Position numbers and translations under genes: made by a program. A model generated the notes under the pieces. It was not told where the DNA came from. It ran no database searches and saw only the letters and a list, made by a program, of their open reading frames with translations. A DNA stretch of 64,000 nt from Rossellomorea aquimaris (GTDB lineage Bacteria; Bacillota; Bacilli; Bacillales; Bacillaceae_B). Location of the stretch: the NCBI RefSeq assembly GCF_035590735.1, contig NZ_CP141595.1:1266001-1330000 (forward strand), given 5' to 3'. Below, in pieces: positions 63,396 through 64,000 of this stretch. Each line of letters begins with the position of its first letter. Positions within the stretch are counted from its first letter, which is position 1.

Positions 63396-64000
63396 ATGGA
63401 AGACATTTTACGACCGTTATACCAAGAGCGTACAAGTCACCCCAATACTTTAGGAGCGCTTTTAATAGAACAAAGCAAGAAATCCAGTCCTTTGACGGAT
63501 ACTTTTGATATTGTCCTTTTTCTAGTGGTGAAAGAAGCTGAAGAGCCGGTATTCATTAAACACTATTCTTATAAAGAACAGAAGGCAGCCTTACATATCG
63601 TAACGGAAGCTAAGTTGAATGAGTGGATATTACTCGGGTCCAACCGCAAAGTGATTGATTGGCTATTTAATGGCAAGATACTGTTCGATCGCAACGAATA
63701 TATTCATAATCTTAAAACAGAGTTAAGAGACTTCCCCTTTTATGGCAGAAAGATAAAGATGGGGATGGAATTTGCCAAGTTGATTCGTCGTTACATGGAC
63801 GGTAAAGAATTCTTTGAAAGTAAGCATTATTTAGATGCCTATAATCACATCGTTCATTCCTTACACCATTTGGCCAGGCTCGCGGTTATCGAAAACGGAT
63901 TTCATCCTGAGGTAACAGTATGGAACCAGGTAAAACAAATAGAGCCTGAAATCTACAAGTTGTATGAAGAACTCGTAACAAGCGATGAAGAGATCGATAA
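63396..64000 (+). CDS. ygxA: YgxA nucleotidyltransferase-like protein, 5' part
   Basis: The open frame from ATG at 63396 runs off the right edge (about 201 codons). Begins EDILRPLYQERTSHPNTLGA; DTFDIVLFLVV fits the nucleotidyltransferase-like metal-site strand, and the rest is helical. ATG is eight bases after GGAGG. In B. subtilis ygxA sits upstream of an rRNA operon, so an rrn locus may lie beyond the window. Activity unproven. Confidence 0.85.
   Translation, partial: MEDILRPLYQERTSHPNTLGALLIEQSKKSSPLTDTFDIVLFLVVKEAEEPVFIKHYSYKEQKAALHIVTEAKLNEWILLGSNRKVIDWLFNGKILFDRNEYIHNLKTELRDFPFYGRKIKMGMEFAKLIRRYMDGKEFFESKHYLDAYNHIVHSLHHLARLAVIENGFHPEVTVWNQVKQIEPEIYKLYEELVTSDEEID

Overview
The window is chromosomal DNA of an endospore-forming member of the Bacillaceae with low-to-moderate GC content. 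It carries spore-protein genes (sspE, sspK), yfh/yga genes known from Bacillus subtilis, a CtsR-controlled clpE, a sigma-B type promoter before katE, and perR with its own Per box. From about 35.7 kb to the end the gene order closely follows the B. subtilis block yfhD-yfhE-yfhF-recX-yfhH-sspK-yfhJ-yfhP-mutY-yfhS-fabL-sspE-ygaB-ygaC-ygaD-ygaE-gsaB-ygaF(bcp)-perR-ygzB-ygxA, with three extra blocks inserted. The exact genus cannot be fixed from sequence reading alone. No rRNA, tRNA, CRISPR array, prophage or transposase was seen.

1-5 kb: a hydroxamate-type siderophore importer (ATPase, binding lipoprotein, two FecCD permeases) is divergent from a flavin reductase of the YumC/YcgT/IruO type, with a Fur box on each side of the shared promoter region. 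5-7.5 kb: a DUF421 protein, a TerC protein, a nested non-coding repeat and a small Gly/His/Trp/Pro-Tyr-rich protein. 7.6-13 kb: a tripartite tricarboxylate transporter (tctCBA) with a perfect cre site, convergent with a CitST-type two-component system.

13-22.5 kb: single genes, including a pore-only potassium channel, DUF454, ASCH, DMT and MFS proteins, an azoreductase, a phosphodiesterase, and a bactofilin with its MerR-like partner YhbD. 22.7-27.3 kb: stress genes katE (sigma-B) and clpE (CtsR). 27.3-35.7 kb: a CBO0543 protein, a HAD phosphatase, the multidrug exporter bmrA overlapping an alkyltransferase-like DNA repair protein, a UbiB kinase-like protein, a nucleotidyltransferase, and a DoxX protein behind two Rex/Fnr-type palindromes.

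35.7-63.9 kb: the yfh/yga backbone. The additions relative to B. subtilis are a five-gene oligopeptide ABC operon (48.1-54.0 kb) containing a tandemly amplified 126-bp element, a three-gene ABC-2 exporter plus a second pore-only potassium channel (56.9-60.0 kb), and a dehydrogenase/cobalamin adenosyltransferase pair just before perR. The 126-bp element family (near 6.8, 39.3 and 51.8 kb) is the most unusual structure. No wholly new protein system is claimed; the most checkable novelties are the repeat family, the possible AUA start codon of the DUF454 gene, the Rex/Fnr-DoxX promoter, the YhbD-bactofilin operator and the bmrA-ATL coupling.
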